Shown here one piece after another: positions 51,625-62,081 of a stretch of 64,000 bases of DNA. Where the stretch lies: positions 62,001 through 126,000 of the forward strand of contig NZ_VEWM01000057.1 of the NCBI RefSeq assembly GCF_020662265.1, in the 5' to 3' direction. The stretch's first letter is position 1, and every line of letters starts with the position of its first letter. Under the pieces are notes generated by a model. The model was not told where the DNA came from. It did no database searches and saw only the letters and a list, made by a program, of their open reading frames with translations. A program made the translations under genes and the position numbers. Source of the stretch: Psychrobacter sp. I-STPA6b (GTDB lineage: Bacteria; Pseudomonadota; Gammaproteobacteria; Pseudomonadales; Moraxellaceae).

Positions 51625-53934
51625 TTATTGTTGCTTGGTAGCAATAGACAGCCCCACCTGATTTGCCAACTCTGCAAATCCTGGAAAACTGGTATTAACT
51701 GTTTCAACACCATGAATGGTGATGGTTTGTTTTGCACGCACGCTGGCAACCGCAAAGCTCATTGCAATACGATGGTCATGATGCGCATAAATTTCACCAC
51801 CATCAAAAATTGGCTGCCATTCTGCTTCGCTGTCTGTCACTCCACCTTCGATAATAATGCCATCTTCTGTCACTTGACACTGCACCCCTAGAGACTGTAG
51901 CCCCTCTGCCATTACTGCAATACGGTCAGACTCTTTGACTCTCAGCTCTTTAGCACCTGTTAATACAGTTTGTCCACTGGCACAACTGGCAGCAACAAAT
52001 AAAACTGGAAACTCATCAATCGCTAACGGTACTAGCTCTTCAGGAATACGAATACCTTGTAGTGGTGCAGATTCAATAGTGATATCTGCAACTGGCTCTT
52101 GCCCTACATAGGTCTCATTACTAATCTCAATACGTGCGCCCATTAGTCTTAAAATATCAATGACCCCTGTTCGAGTTGGATTCATACCAACTTGCTTAAT
52201 TATCAGCTTACTATCACGGGCAATGCTTACCATCACCATAAAAAAGGCAGCAGAAGAAATATCAGCCGGTACAGCAATATCACATGCTGTAAGTTTACCA
52301 CCACCTTCTAGACTAATTTCATTACCATTCACTTCCACCTCATAACCAAAGGCAGAGAGCATACGCTCTGTATGGTCACGAGTAACCTCAGGCTCTATCA
52401 CGGTTGTTTTGCCTGAAGCCCAAAGCCCTGCTAATAATACACAAGACTTCACCTGAGCTGATGGTACTGGCAAATCATAGGTAATACCCGTTAGTCCATG
52501 TCCCATCGCCGCACTGCCCGAAATACTCATTGGCGCACAACCTTTTTCACCAGTTGTCTGAATCACTGCTCCCATCTGACGCAATGGTGTTGCCACTCGC
52601 TCCATCGGACGTTTTGACAAACTGCTATCACCTGTTAACACACTATCAAATGACTGTGCTGCTAGTATCCCTGATAACAAGCGCATACTGGTACCAGAGT
52701 TACCCATATATAGCGGTGTACGGCTAGGTTTGAGTCCTTGCATCCCCACACCATGTATTACCACATTACCATTATCAGGACCTTCGATGGTAACGCCCAT
52801 ATCACGGAAAGCTTGTAAGGTGGCCAGTGCATCTTCTCCTTCTAAAAACCCAGTAACACGAGTCACACCTTCTGCCAAACTACCAAACATAATACTACGA
52901 TGAGAGATAGACTTGTCACCTGGCACACGGATGCTACCTTGGATATGTTGACTAGGAGTAATGATATATGACGCTGTCATGCTGTTGTCCATTTTTGAAT
53001 TTGTGTAAGGGGTGCTGGTCAACATATGACCAAAATGACGGCGGGCAGCTTGCGCCCTACCAAGTAAACCAAGTAATGCTGTTGAGTCTTCTGACTCTAT
53101 TATTGTGCGTAAACGCTGTAAATAATCGCTATATTCATCTAAAGCACGGATAACTGCCTGCCGATTGGCAAAGAAAATATCGTGCCACATAATTGGGTCA
53201 CTGGCAGCAATGCGTGTAAAGTCTCTAAACCCACCAGCCGCATAACGAAAAATATCCATATTATCATCATGACTTGCCAGTTGTTCAACCAAATTAAACG
53301 CCAATAAATGTGGTAAGTGGCTGGTATAAGCCAAAACTGTATCATGATAATCTGCGGTCATTTTCATCACCGTTGCACCCACTGCTTGCCACAATGACTG
53401 CAAACGTAAAATAGCCGTTGCTGAACTAGATGGCAACTCACACACTATCACACTATGATTAACAAATAAGTCAGCTCGGCGGGCATGGAAACCAGAGTTT
53501 TCAGCACCAGCAATCGGATGTGCTGGCACAAGTCCCACTGGCAATGTCTGACCAAAAGCTGTCTGAGCCGCCGCAATAACATTTTTTTTGGTGCTACACA
53601 CATCACTAATCACACACTCAGTGCTAATCAGTCCTTTGTGCATGGCTTGCTGTATCTCTACAAATGCCTGCCCTACAGCTTTTACGGGAATGGCAATCAC
53701 AATACAGTCACTACCTGCCACCACCTGTTGCAATGAGGCAGCACCCGCATCAATAACATCTTCTGCCAAGGCGGCTTCTATACTGGCAAGGTTTCTATCT
53801 ACAGCCACTATACGTGTGCTTAACTGACGATTGCGAATCGCCTGTGCCAAACTTGCACCAATCAAGCCCAAACCAATAATACAAACTTGCTTAAATATTG
53901 GCGACTTAGCATGTTTATCTATATAGGGTTGCAT
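51625..53934 (-). CDS. tyrA-aroA: Prephenate dehydrogenase / EPSP synthase fusion
   Basis: 769 residues. Residues ~1-310 are TyrA: VCIIGLGLIGASLAQAIR (NAD-binding), VPAHPIAGAENSGFHARRAD and YTSHLPHLLAFNLVEQL. Residues ~325-769 are AroA: GSIRVPGDKSISHRSIMFGS, YMGNSGTSMRLLSGILA, SLSKRPMERVATPLRQMG, VTRDHTERMLSAF and KESDRIAVMAEGL. GDKSISHRS and GNSGTSMRL resemble class II EPSP synthases rather than the E. coli type. The fusion is known from Moraxellaceae and pseudomonads. Tyrosine and shikimate pathways; operon with hisC and pheA. Confidence 0.95.
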   Translation of the reverse strand: MQPYIDKHAKSPIFKQVCIIGLGLIGASLAQAIRNRQLSTRIVAVDRNLASIEAALAEDVIDAGAASLQQVVAGSDCIVIAIPVKAVGQAFVEIQQAMHKGLISTECVISDVCSTKKNVIAAAQTAFGQTLPVGLVPAHPIAGAENSGFHARRADLFVNHSVIVCELPSSSATAILRLQSLWQAVGATVMKMTADYHDTVLAYTSHLPHLLAFNLVEQLASHDDNMDIFRYAAGGFRDFTRIAASDPIMWHDIFFANRQAVIRALDEYSDYLQRLRTIIESEDSTALLGLLGRAQAARRHFGHMLTSTPYTNSKMDNSMTASYIITPSQHIQGSIRVPGDKSISHRSIMFGSLAEGVTRVTGFLEGEDALATLQAFRDMGVTIEGPDNGNVVIHGVGMQGLKPSRTPLYMGNSGTSMRLLSGILAAQSFDSVLTGDSSLSKRPMERVATPLRQMGAVIQTTGEKGCAPMSISGSAAMGHGLTGITYDLPVPSAQVKSCVLLAGLWASGKTTVIEPEVTRDHTERMLSAFGYEVEVNGNEISLEGGGKLTACDIAVPADISSAAFFMVMVSIARDSKLIIKQVGMNPTRTGVIDILRLMGARIEISNETYVGQEPVADITIESAPLQGIRIPEELVPLAIDEFPVLFVAASCASGQTVLTGAKELRVKESDRIAVMAEGLQSLGVQCQVTEDGIIIEGGVTDSEAEWQPIFDGGEIYAHHDHRIAMSFAVASVRAKQTITIHGVETVNTSFPGFAELANQVGLSIATKQQ

Positions 53935-53937
53935 GGC

Positions 53938-55107
53938 TTAACTCAATACAGTTTTCAATGTATCAATCAATAATGTATTTTCTTCTGGTAATCCTACTGT
54001 AATTCGTAACCACTCAGGCAAACCATAACCTAACAATGGACGCACAATAACGCCCTGCTCTAACAATGCTTGATTTACCTTGGCAGCATCACCCACGTTG
54101 ACCATGATAAAGTTACCTGCTGAGGGTATAAAACCCAGCCCCAACGCATCAAACTGCTTTGATAACCAGCGCATTTGTCCATCGTTTAGTTTACGAACCT
54201 TTTCAATATACTCTTGGTCTTTTAAAGCTGCTTTTGCTGCTGCTTGAGCAACCGCACTGACATTAAACGGCTGACGAATGCGATTAAGCATATCAGCAAC
54301 ATAAGGAGAACTTAGCGCATAGCCAACACGCAGACCCGCTAGACCATAAGCCTTAGACAAAGTACGCACTAAAATCACATTATCAAACTCATCAATTAAA
54401 GCACGGTTATTGCTATTTGGACTATACTCAATATAGGCTTCATCAATCACCACCACAACAGTAGATGGCACTTGACTGACAAACTCATATAACGCTTCTC
54501 GGCTAAGTAATGTCCCTGTAGGATTATTAGGATTGGCAATAAAAACGAGCTTTACAGGGGCTTGTGAGCTGTCTGAAAAGCTGGATTGTACAGCCGTAAG
54601 CATCGCCTCCAAATCATGACCAAAACGCTTGGCAGGTACTTCAACTGCCTGCGCTCCCAGCATTTTTGTCAGCATAGAATACACAATAAACCCATATTGA
54701 CTATAAACAATAGCATGATCACGACTAACAAATGTACGGGCAATAATGTCTAGCAAATCATTTGAACCATTACCCAGTGTAATCTGATTCATCTCTGTTT
54801 CTGTCAAATCAGCAATAACTTGCTTTAAATAGTAGCCATTACCGTCAGGATAGCGTGCCAACTGCCCCAATTGCTCAGTAACTGCCAAGGTCACCGCAGG
54901 TGAACAACCTAACGGATTTTCATTACTCGCCAGCTTCACAACATCATAAATACCATATTCACGAGTTAGCTCATCAACTGGCTTACCTGTCTGATAGGCG
55001 GCTAACTGTTGGATACTATCATATGCTGGAGGCAGTCTGGTTGCTATATCAGACTTATCTACCATCTCTACCTCTACGGATGCACTATCAACTGAACTCA
55101 TAATCAA
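53938..55107 (-). CDS. hisC: Histidinol-phosphate/aromatic aminotransferase
   Basis: 389 residues: VKLASNENPLGCSPAV, TLGNGSNDLLDIIARTF, FIANPNNPTGTLLS, VVVIDEAYIEYSP and the PLP-lysine region RTLSKAYGLAGLRVGYAL. Its place between pheA and tyrA-aroA points to aromatic amino acid transamination besides or instead of histidine synthesis. An in-frame ATG two codons downstream (55101) is an alternative start. Confidence 0.9.
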   Translation of the reverse strand: MIMSSVDSASVEVEMVDKSDIATRLPPAYDSIQQLAAYQTGKPVDELTREYGIYDVVKLASNENPLGCSPAVTLAVTEQLGQLARYPDGNGYYLKQVIADLTETEMNQITLGNGSNDLLDIIARTFVSRDHAIVYSQYGFIVYSMLTKMLGAQAVEVPAKRFGHDLEAMLTAVQSSFSDSSQAPVKLVFIANPNNPTGTLLSREALYEFVSQVPSTVVVVIDEAYIEYSPNSNNRALIDEFDNVILVRTLSKAYGLAGLRVGYALSSPYVADMLNRIRQPFNVSAVAQAAAKAALKDQEYIEKVRKLNDGQMRWLSKQFDALGLGFIPSAGNFIMVNVGDAAKVNQALLEQGVIVRPLLGYGLPEWLRITVGLPEENTLLIDTLKTVLS

Positions 55108-55194
55108 ACCCTTTTATCAATTATTTTGGCATGTGGCATTACTATCTATACTCGCTATACTCGATTAGCTGATATTAATTTTAGTTTTCTTTAA

Positions 55195-56334
55195 CTATAA
55201 AACAGCTTTTGGGTAAGAGCCAAGTATACGCAGCTCTTTAACAAGTGGACGTATTTCTTCTATGGCTGCACTAACATTAGGCTCATCAATATGACCATTC
55301 ATATCAATAAAGAATACATATGCCCACTTATTTGGACGCTCAGGACGGGTCTCAATACTGGTCATTGATACCCCATGCTCTGACAACGGTTTTAAAATCT
55401 CAATCAAAGCACCTGCCTTATCATGCGCTGATACCACAATAGAGGTTTTATCTTGTCCAGATGGCGCCACAGACTCACGACCAATGATTAAAAAGCGAGT
55501 GGTGTTACCCGGATTGTCTTCAATATTCTCATGAAGCTTATGTAAGTCATACTCTGCAACTGCCACATCACCAGCAATCGCTGCAGAATGCCACTCATTT
55601 TTTAAGCGACGAGCAGCTTCACCATTACTAGACACAGAAACACGTTCAACATTAGGATAATTAACATCCAACCAATGGCGACACTGCGCCAACGACTGCT
55701 GATGTGAATAAATACGACTTAAACTTTCAACTTTCGTATGTGGTGCAACCAAAAAGTTTTGGTGAATGGGTAACTCAACCTCACCAATAATTTTTAAGGA
55801 TGAGGATAAAAAGCCATCTAAAGTATGATTAACAACCCCTTCTGAAGAGTTCTCCACAGGTACAACACCATACATTGCAGAGCCTGACTCCACTTCACGA
55901 AACACATCAGTAATGGTAGTTAATGGAATAGTGGTCGACGCCTTACCAAAGTGTTTTAATGCAGCAGCATGAGTAAATGTACCAATCGGTCCTAAGAATG
56001 CGATTTTTTGTGGCGCTTCTAAATCCAAACAAACAGACATAATTTCACGAAACAACTTACCCATTTTTTCATCAGCAATCGGCCCTGTATTGCGCGCCAT
56101 CACCGCTTTTAGCACTTGAGCCTCACGCTCAGGACGATAAAATATTGGATGATCTTCGTAGTCTTTTTTAACTGTTGCCACTTTTTGTGCCAATGTCGCA
56201 CGCTCATTAAGTAGTGTCTGAATTTGTTGGTCAACATCATCAATTTGATGACGCAACTCATTTAAAAAATTCTTACTGACTTGCTCAGACTGTTTATTTT
56301 CTGAAGTATTGTCTGTATTTGGTGTACTACTCAT
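55195..56334 (-). CDS. pheA: Chorismate mutase / prephenate dehydratase (P-protein)
   Basis: 379 residues from ATG 56334 with TAAGGA upstream; the frame back to 56418 is not supported. Chorismate mutase at ~18-105 (LRHQIDDVDQQIQTLLNERA; DHPIFYRPEREAQVL), dehydratase at ~108-285 (FLGPIGTFTHAAALKHFG; VPVENSSEGVVNHTLDG; NTTRFLIIGR), ACT domain at the end (GVSMTSIETRPERP). First gene of the aromatic operon. Confidence 0.95.
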   Translation of the reverse strand: MSSTPNTDNTSENKQSEQVSKNFLNELRHQIDDVDQQIQTLLNERATLAQKVATVKKDYEDHPIFYRPEREAQVLKAVMARNTGPIADEKMGKLFREIMSVCLDLEAPQKIAFLGPIGTFTHAAALKHFGKASTTIPLTTITDVFREVESGSAMYGVVPVENSSEGVVNHTLDGFLSSSLKIIGEVELPIHQNFLVAPHTKVESLSRIYSHQQSLAQCRHWLDVNYPNVERVSVSSNGEAARRLKNEWHSAAIAGDVAVAEYDLHKLHENIEDNPGNTTRFLIIGRESVAPSGQDKTSIVVSAHDKAGALIEILKPLSEHGVSMTSIETRPERPNKWAYVFFIDMNGHIDEPNVSAAIEEIRPLVKELRILGSYPKAVL

Positions 56335-56557
56335 AATTTTTTCCTTAATATCTTTCTTAATAGAAATCTTGGGGTTACTATAACAAAATTGACAATTTTT
56401 TTGTGAGCCAATTCGCATAAAAACACAACAATATGACGGTTATTTTAATAAACGATGCTATCATCACCTACGAATCCACATTGGCAAAAATATCTTATCG
56501 TGTTATGTTCATAAAAAATAGCACAAACCCCATCTTAGACATTTGACAGGAACTTTT

Positions 56558-57493
56558 ATGAATGCGTTAGAACAATTAAAAACGATGACAACCATTGTTG
56601 CTGATACTGGCGACTTACAAGCTATCGCTCGCCTAAAGCCAGTCGATGCAACCACCAACCCAAGTCTAATTACCAAAGCACTAACCCACCCTGATAAACA
56701 AGCCATGCTTGCTGACACACTCAGCCGTTTTTCTGGTGATATTGATGCGGTTATTGATGACTTAACCATTCAAGTCGGCTGTGACATTCTTGCTCTTATT
56801 GAAGGGCGAGTATCTACTGAAGTAGATGCCAGACTCTCATATGATACTGAAGCCACTATCACTAAAGCCCATGAATTTATAGAAGCCTATGCAAAAGCAG
56901 GTGTTGACACCCAGCGTATTTTGATTAAGATTGCCGCCACATGGCAAGGAATCGAAGCCGCCAAACAGCTTGAAAAACAAGGCATCCACTGCAACCTAAC
57001 CCTACTCTTTGGACAACACCAAGCCGTTGCTTGTGCAGATGCAGGCGTGACTCTAATCTCACCATTTGTTGGACGCATCTTAGACTGGCAAAAACGCGAA
57101 CAAGACCGCCAAGACATTGACGTTAGTGAAGACCTTGGTGTGCAATCTGTTAAGCGTACTTATCAATACTACAAACAACATGGCTACCAAACACAAGTGA
57201 TGGGCGCAAGCTTTCGCAGTACCGCTCAAATCCTTGCCTTAGCAGGTTGTGATTTACTAACAATCTCTCCCAACCTACTGGACGAACTCAGCACCATCAC
57301 AGACCCTGTTGTGCAACAGCTATCAGCAGACATGACATGTGAGCCTATGAAAAAAGTCAGTCTTGATGCTCAAGCATTTAGCAATGCCTATGAGCAAGAC
57401 AGTATCACTCAAGCACTGTTACCAAAAGGTATTGATGGCTTTATTCAAGCCCGAGAGGAACTGGCTCAAGCATTACGTGCTTTATCGCGCTAA
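56558..57493 (+). CDS. tal: Transaldolase
   Basis: 311 residues from ATG 56558 (CAGGAA upstream): MNALEQLKTMTTIVADTGDL, DATTNPSLI, RILIKIAATWQGIEAAKQLE with the Schiff-base Lys, CNLTLLFGQHQAVACADAGV and SPFVGRILDW. TalB-type length. Non-oxidative pentose phosphate pathway. Divergent from pheA. Confidence 0.95.
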   Translation: MNALEQLKTMTTIVADTGDLQAIARLKPVDATTNPSLITKALTHPDKQAMLADTLSRFSGDIDAVIDDLTIQVGCDILALIEGRVSTEVDARLSYDTEATITKAHEFIEAYAKAGVDTQRILIKIAATWQGIEAAKQLEKQGIHCNLTLLFGQHQAVACADAGVTLISPFVGRILDWQKREQDRQDIDVSEDLGVQSVKRTYQYYKQHGYQTQVMGASFRSTAQILALAGCDLLTISPNLLDELSTITDPVVQQLSADMTCEPMKKVSLDAQAFSNAYEQDSITQALLPKGIDGFIQAREELAQALRALSR

Positions 57494-57525
57494 TCCCTAT
57501 CAATAGTTATCTCTTTGCCAACCTA

Positions 57526-57576
57526 ATAAGCTCTCTACCGATACATAGCACAATGACAGGTAGAGAGCTTATATTT
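57526..57576 (+). terminator. Terminator of tal
   Basis: ataagctctctacc and ggtagagagcttat form a 14 bp stem with a 19-base loop, followed by tttta. 32 bp after the stop. Confidence 0.7.
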
Positions 57577-57708
57577 TATACAGTTATTTAAATATAACTA
57601 TTTAGATACAGTTGTTTAGATACAGTTATTCAGAGTCTATTGTATACAAACATGCTAACCCATTTAGCAAATATACCAATGAGGAATATCAGTATGTGCA
57701 TGAATCTA

Positions 57709-58257
57709 CTACGCTTTTAATACAGTATAGACTGGTACAGGAAATTTATCATGCAATGCTTCTAAATCCAATAACACCAGAGCAGCAGCCACATCATGAC
57801 CTGCTGAGCAACATAACTCATATGCCGTTGTTAACGTACCACCTGTTGCCAAAATATCATCAACCAATAATACTTTTGCACGTGGTAAATCATCTTGCAT
57901 CTCTAAAGTATCTTTTCCATATTCCAGTGCATATGACTTATTAGCGACAGGTGGTGGCAGTTTGCCTTGTTTTCTTAACAAAATAATGCCTTTACCAAGT
58001 CTCCCTGCTAATAAACTAGCAAATACAAAGCCACGAGCTTCAATCGCCGCTAAACAGTCCACCTCATCTAGCAACCCTTCCGGTAAAGCAGCAAGTAAAG
58101 CATCAATAACTTGGTCAACATGATTGCGTAATAGTGGTGTGATGTCATAAAAGTCAATACCTGCTTTTGGGAAGTCCGGTACGGTTCGAATAATATCCCA
58201 AAAATAATGGCGCTCAGTATTTTGTATTGAAGCATCTACTGATGTAAGCTCTGACAT
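57709..58257 (-). CDS. apt: Adenine phosphoribosyltransferase
   Basis: 182 residues from ATG 58257; the frame begins at 58284 but MSELTS is the likelier start. Motifs: PDFPKAGIDFYDITPLLRN, AIEARGFVFASLLAGRLGKG, LRKQGKLPPPVANKSYALEY and the PRPP site VLLVDDILATGGTL. Purine salvage. Confidence 0.95.
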   Translation of the reverse strand: MSELTSVDASIQNTERHYFWDIIRTVPDFPKAGIDFYDITPLLRNHVDQVIDALLAALPEGLLDEVDCLAAIEARGFVFASLLAGRLGKGIILLRKQGKLPPPVANKSYALEYGKDTLEMQDDLPRAKVLLVDDILATGGTLTTAYELCCSAGHDVAAALVLLDLEALHDKFPVPVYTVLKA

Positions 58258-58620
58258 AAAAAAATTCCCATAATGATTGAACAAACCTAAATCGTAAGCT
58301 CTATTTATCTATAAGTGCATATTTTCTCTTGCAAAGATATTTATTATCTCTGACAAACATTGGTTAAATGGATAAACTATCCAGCAAACCCCATAAAGCT
58401 TTAATCCTATTTTAACAGATAACCAGATGACTGGATAACGGTAAGATAGATAATATACTTCTTTATTGGATTTGCTTATGAAAAGAGTTTATTTTAGTCA
58501 ACATGCTAAAACTTCATTAAACCTTGAAATATGCTACACTAGCCACAAAATTGGTAACGATAGCAATTTTTGCTCAATTTATAGCGCTGTCAATGTATTA
58601 TGCAGTAAAGGATCAATGTA
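58258..58620. other. Divergent intergenic region between apt and the rubredoxin gene
   Basis: 363 bp. A weak promoter-like pair (ttcatt, 16 bp, tacact near 58515-58540) points toward the rubredoxin gene; nothing else recognised. Confidence 0.35.
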
Positions 58621-58785
58621 ATGAAAAAATATGAATGTATCGTCTGTGGCTGGGTTTATGATGAAGAACTTGGTTGTCCAGAAGAGGGTATTGCTCCCGG
58701 TACAAAATGGGAAGACATTCCTGATGACTGGACTTGTCCAGAATGTGGTGTGGGTAAACTTGACTTTGAAATGGTTGAGATTTAA
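58621..58785 (+). CDS. Rubredoxin
   Basis: 54 residues. Two iron-binding Cys pairs: [20 protein letters not shown] with C-xx-C, and [20 protein letters not shown]. Full-length single-iron electron carrier, typically paired with a rubredoxin reductase and, in related bacteria, alkane hydroxylase; none of these is adjacent here. Confidence 0.95.
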   Translation: MKKYECIVCGWVYDEELGCPEEGIAPGTKWEDIPDDWTCPECGVGKLDFEMVEI

Positions 58786-58969
58786 GCACAGACTTTATTC
58801 TATTTAAGGCGAACATTGCCAGATTACTATTTTTTTATACCGTCTTATTTTGCAACCGAGCAAGCATTTAATAAAAATTTATTAAAACATAGGACACAGT
58901 TAACAAGTGTTGGTAGTATAAGCTATAGTAAAGCATCAATACCACACTTGTTAATGATAAGCCCCTACC

Positions 58970-60055
58970 ATGTCAAACTCAAAATCTCACACTGTAGTTG
59001 ATAAAGATAGCAACGCTTACCCACACCATCATGCTATTGTAGAGCCGACTGCAAACACATCCCCCATACACGCCTCACCTGCTACTCATTGTAACAAGCT
59101 TGCAAGGTTTGATTGGCAGCCATCCTCACTATGCCCACAAATGTATGAAACCATGATACCAATCAAGGGGGATTTACAACTGTGTGTCGAAGCAGGTGGT
59201 AACCCTCAAAACCCACCAATTATCCTTATTATGGGTCTTGGCTCTCAGATGGTATTTTGGCCAAATAGCTTTATCCAGCGCCTCATTCAAGCAGGATTTT
59301 TTGTCATTCGCTTTGATAATCGTGATATTGGCTTATCATCCAAGATTTATCGAGATGATATAAAAATCAGTAAAAGCAACCTGATACAAATGATGTTACG
59401 CCTGCAAACAGGGTTAAGTAATCGCCATACCAAAGTTGCCTATCACCTTACTGATTTAGCAGAAGATACTGCCCAACTAATACAAGCTTTGGACTTAGGC
59501 AAAGTACATCTGATTGGTGCTTCTATGGGCGGCATGATTGCACAAATACTAGCTGCCCAGTACCCTCATCTTATACAGCGCATGGGCTTATTATTTACCA
59601 CCAATAACCACCCTTTTTTACCAACGCCAAAACCCAAACAACTATATACCTTTTTCAAAAAGCCTGATAGCCTAAATCAAGAGGATGTCATTCGTCATAG
59701 CTTATGGTTTATGGAAACGGTTGGTAGCCCAGGACATATCAATATCCAGCAAACCAATCACATAGCAAAAATACGTTATCAACGTAACTTTTATCCACGG
59801 GGAACTGTGCAACAGCTGCATGCTATTTTGGCAACAGGTGCTATTACACATTATAGTCGCCAAGTGACTGCACCAACACTTATTTTACATGGTAGCCAAG
59901 ATGGACTCCTACCACTATCACATGGACGGCGTGTTGCTCGTGATATACCAAATGCACAATTCCAGCTGATTGATGGTATGGGGCATGATATCCCCGCATA
60001 CTATCAGCCTTTTATTGTCCAAAAACTAGCACAACACTTTGCTAGCTCTATTTAG
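58970..60055 (+). CDS. Alpha/beta-hydrolase
   Basis: 361 residues. After a ~65-residue polar N-terminus: PPIILIMGLGSQMVFWPNSF, VIRFDNRDIGLSSK, the nucleophile elbow LIGASMGGMIAQILAAQY, Asp in LILHGSQDGLLP and His in LIDGMGHDIP. No signal peptide. Substrate unknown; an esterase or lipase-like role is possible. Confidence 0.85.
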   Translation: MSNSKSHTVVDKDSNAYPHHHAIVEPTANTSPIHASPATHCNKLARFDWQPSSLCPQMYETMIPIKGDLQLCVEAGGNPQNPPIILIMGLGSQMVFWPNSFIQRLIQAGFFVIRFDNRDIGLSSKIYRDDIKISKSNLIQMMLRLQTGLSNRHTKVAYHLTDLAEDTAQLIQALDLGKVHLIGASMGGMIAQILAAQYPHLIQRMGLLFTTNNHPFLPTPKPKQLYTFFKKPDSLNQEDVIRHSLWFMETVGSPGHINIQQTNHIAKIRYQRNFYPRGTVQQLHAILATGAITHYSRQVTAPTLILHGSQDGLLPLSHGRRVARDIPNAQFQLIDGMGHDIPAYYQPFIVQKLAQHFASSI

Positions 60056-60100
60056 ATATCCCTACCGTAAAATACCAAACCATAAGAGACAGATATTAAA

Positions 60101-60134
60101 AAAACCCTTAGTTTATAATCAAACTAAGGGTTTT
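60101..60134. terminator. Bidirectional terminator
   Basis: aaaacccttagttt-ataatc-aaactaagggtttt, a perfect 14 bp stem between the convergent hydrolase and lipoprotein genes. Confidence 0.9.
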
Positions 60135-60197
60135 AATACTACTTTAATATTTATTCAAATTCTAAATATTAACTAGCCAAATAAAAGCTATTTTCAA

Positions 60198-60602
60198 TTA
60201 CAATACTTCTGCTACTTTTGAAACTTCTTCATTTAAAATCCAAACTGGCTTCACTTGACCAGAAGCTTCATCTGCAACAGTTTCTTGACGAACGTCTAGG
60301 ACATAACGATGACCTGGCTCGTAGTTGAATCCTTGGATATTACCATGTAAAGTATTGAAGTTCTTTTGGAATGGTTGACGGTATTGTAAACATTCAGACT
60401 CAACAACATTACCTTCAGTAGTTGGTACTTCACAAACAGCTTTACGTGGGGCAATTTCTACTTTAAAGCTAGGAATGTTAACTACTTTTACTACAGTAGG
60501 CTCGCCATCAACAACAAGTTGACGCTCATTATCTAGTTGGGTAGTTGAACAACCAGCTAACGCTAAACTAGCAAGAAGTGATGCTATTGCAAATTTTTTC
60601 AT
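60198..60602 (-). CDS. DUF4377-type lipoprotein
   Basis: 134 residues. Lipobox SLALAGCS. The C-terminal part VESECLQYRQPFQKNFNTLH and IQGFNYEPGHRYVLDVRQET fits DUF4377 (a Cys followed by W/F-x-I-GF-Y-PG-Y-L). Envelope protein of unknown function; ends at a bidirectional terminator. Confidence 0.75.
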   Translation of the reverse strand: MKKFAIASLLASLALAGCSTTQLDNERQLVVDGEPTVVKVVNIPSFKVEIAPRKAVCEVPTTEGNVVESECLQYRQPFQKNFNTLHGNIQGFNYEPGHRYVLDVRQETVADEASGQVKPVWILNEEVSKVAEVL

Positions 60603-60798
60603 TATATACCCTCTTCTATTAATTACTGTGTTAATAATGGATTTTAATTAACATTATCATTAAGTAGTATTCGTTTAAAATAACACTTGATATGTCAAAA
60701 AATTGAACTTAAAAGTAAGTTTCCGTCAAAAAGTATACAAGAGCAAACAAGTTTCAATCTATGTTTACTTTGTAAATTAACGTAAGGATTTATCACAA

Positions 60799-62025
60799 TT
60801 AACTGCGATAATCTGCATTAATTTTTATATACTCATAGGATAAATCGCAAGTATATACCGTATCTGTATAGTCACCTCGACCCAAATCAATCTCAATTAC
60901 TATCTCTGGACGCGACATCGCTACCTGTCCTTGCTCTTCAGTATAATCTGGCGCAATTTGACCACGCTCACAAATACTCACCTCATTGAGCTTAACAGAA
61001 ACCAAGTGTTGTTGCAGATCTGCCACCCCTGCATAGCCAATAGCTGCTAAGAGTCGTCCCCAGTTTGGGTCACTTGCAAAACAAGCTGTTTTTACCAATG
61101 GTGAGTGAGCCACTGCATAAGCAACATCACAACATTCTTGCTGCGTTCTACCCCCTGCCACTGTAACAGTAATAAACTTTGTCGCACCTTCACCATCACG
61201 TACAATCAAATGTGCCAAACGTAAAAATACTTTTTTCAATGCTTCGAAAAGCACTTGATAATGTGGATGCTGTACAGAGTCAATCACAGTCTGGCTTACC
61301 TGAGCAGTTGCCATCAATACACAACAGTCATTCGTCGATGTATCACCATCAACAGTAATTCGGTTAAACGACTGCTCAGTGAGCTCATTAAGCATCTGCT
61401 GTAAAAGCTGCTGTTCAATATTTGCATCCGTTGCCACAAAGCCTAACATGGTTGCCATATTTGGGCGAATCATGCCAGCCCCTTTAGAAATACCGGTAAT
61501 ATGATACGTTGTACCATCTTCTGTCACAACTTGAACACTATCAAGCTTTGGTACAGTATCGGTAGTACAGATACCTTTGGCTGCTCGCACCCAATTATCT
61601 GTTTTAAAATCAGCAACAATATCATCCAAGCCAGCGATAATTGCTTGATGGCGCAATGGTTCACCAATCACTCCTGTTGAAAACGGCCATACAGCTTGTG
61701 GTGCTATACCCATTTTATCTGCCACTGCCTGACAGGTTTCATACGCACTTTTTAGCCCAAGCTCGCCTGTCCCTGCATTGGCATTACCTGTATTAATAAT
61801 CAGATAGCGACTATCTGCTTGCTGGCTATGTTCACGTACTACCTGCACAGGGGCAGCGCAAAAACCACTTTGTGTCGTCACGACAGCACTCTTCGTACCT
61901 TCTACTAACTCAAAAACCACCAAATCATCACGGTTTTTATAGCGCACACCAGCCGATGTTACACCAATACGTACACCTTGAATTTCAAAAATAGTCTCTG
62001 GAATCGCAACATTACCAACTGCCAT
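60799..62025 (-). CDS. argJ: Bifunctional ornithine acetyltransferase / N-acetylglutamate synthase
   Basis: 408 residues from ATG 62025 (AAAGGAC upstream); the frame reaches 62067. IQGVRIGVTSAGVRYKNRDD, INTGNANAGTGELG and the self-cleavage region KGAGMIRPNMATMLGFVATD, where the Thr of MATML becomes the nucleophile of the beta chain, then FNRITVDGDTSTNDC and VRDGEGATKFITV. Arginine biosynthesis. Confidence 0.95.
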   Translation of the reverse strand: MAVGNVAIPETIFEIQGVRIGVTSAGVRYKNRDDLVVFELVEGTKSAVVTTQSGFCAAPVQVVREHSQQADSRYLIINTGNANAGTGELGLKSAYETCQAVADKMGIAPQAVWPFSTGVIGEPLRHQAIIAGLDDIVADFKTDNWVRAAKGICTTDTVPKLDSVQVVTEDGTTYHITGISKGAGMIRPNMATMLGFVATDANIEQQLLQQMLNELTEQSFNRITVDGDTSTNDCCVLMATAQVSQTVIDSVQHPHYQVLFEALKKVFLRLAHLIVRDGEGATKFITVTVAGGRTQQECCDVAYAVAHSPLVKTACFASDPNWGRLLAAIGYAGVADLQQHLVSVKLNEVSICERGQIAPDYTEEQGQVAMSRPEIVIEIDLGRGDYTDTVYTCDLSYEYIKINADYRS

Positions 62026-62081
62026 AACGCTTGTCCTTTTATTTATTACAGTGAAGAAATTAATCAATTATTAAGTTTTAG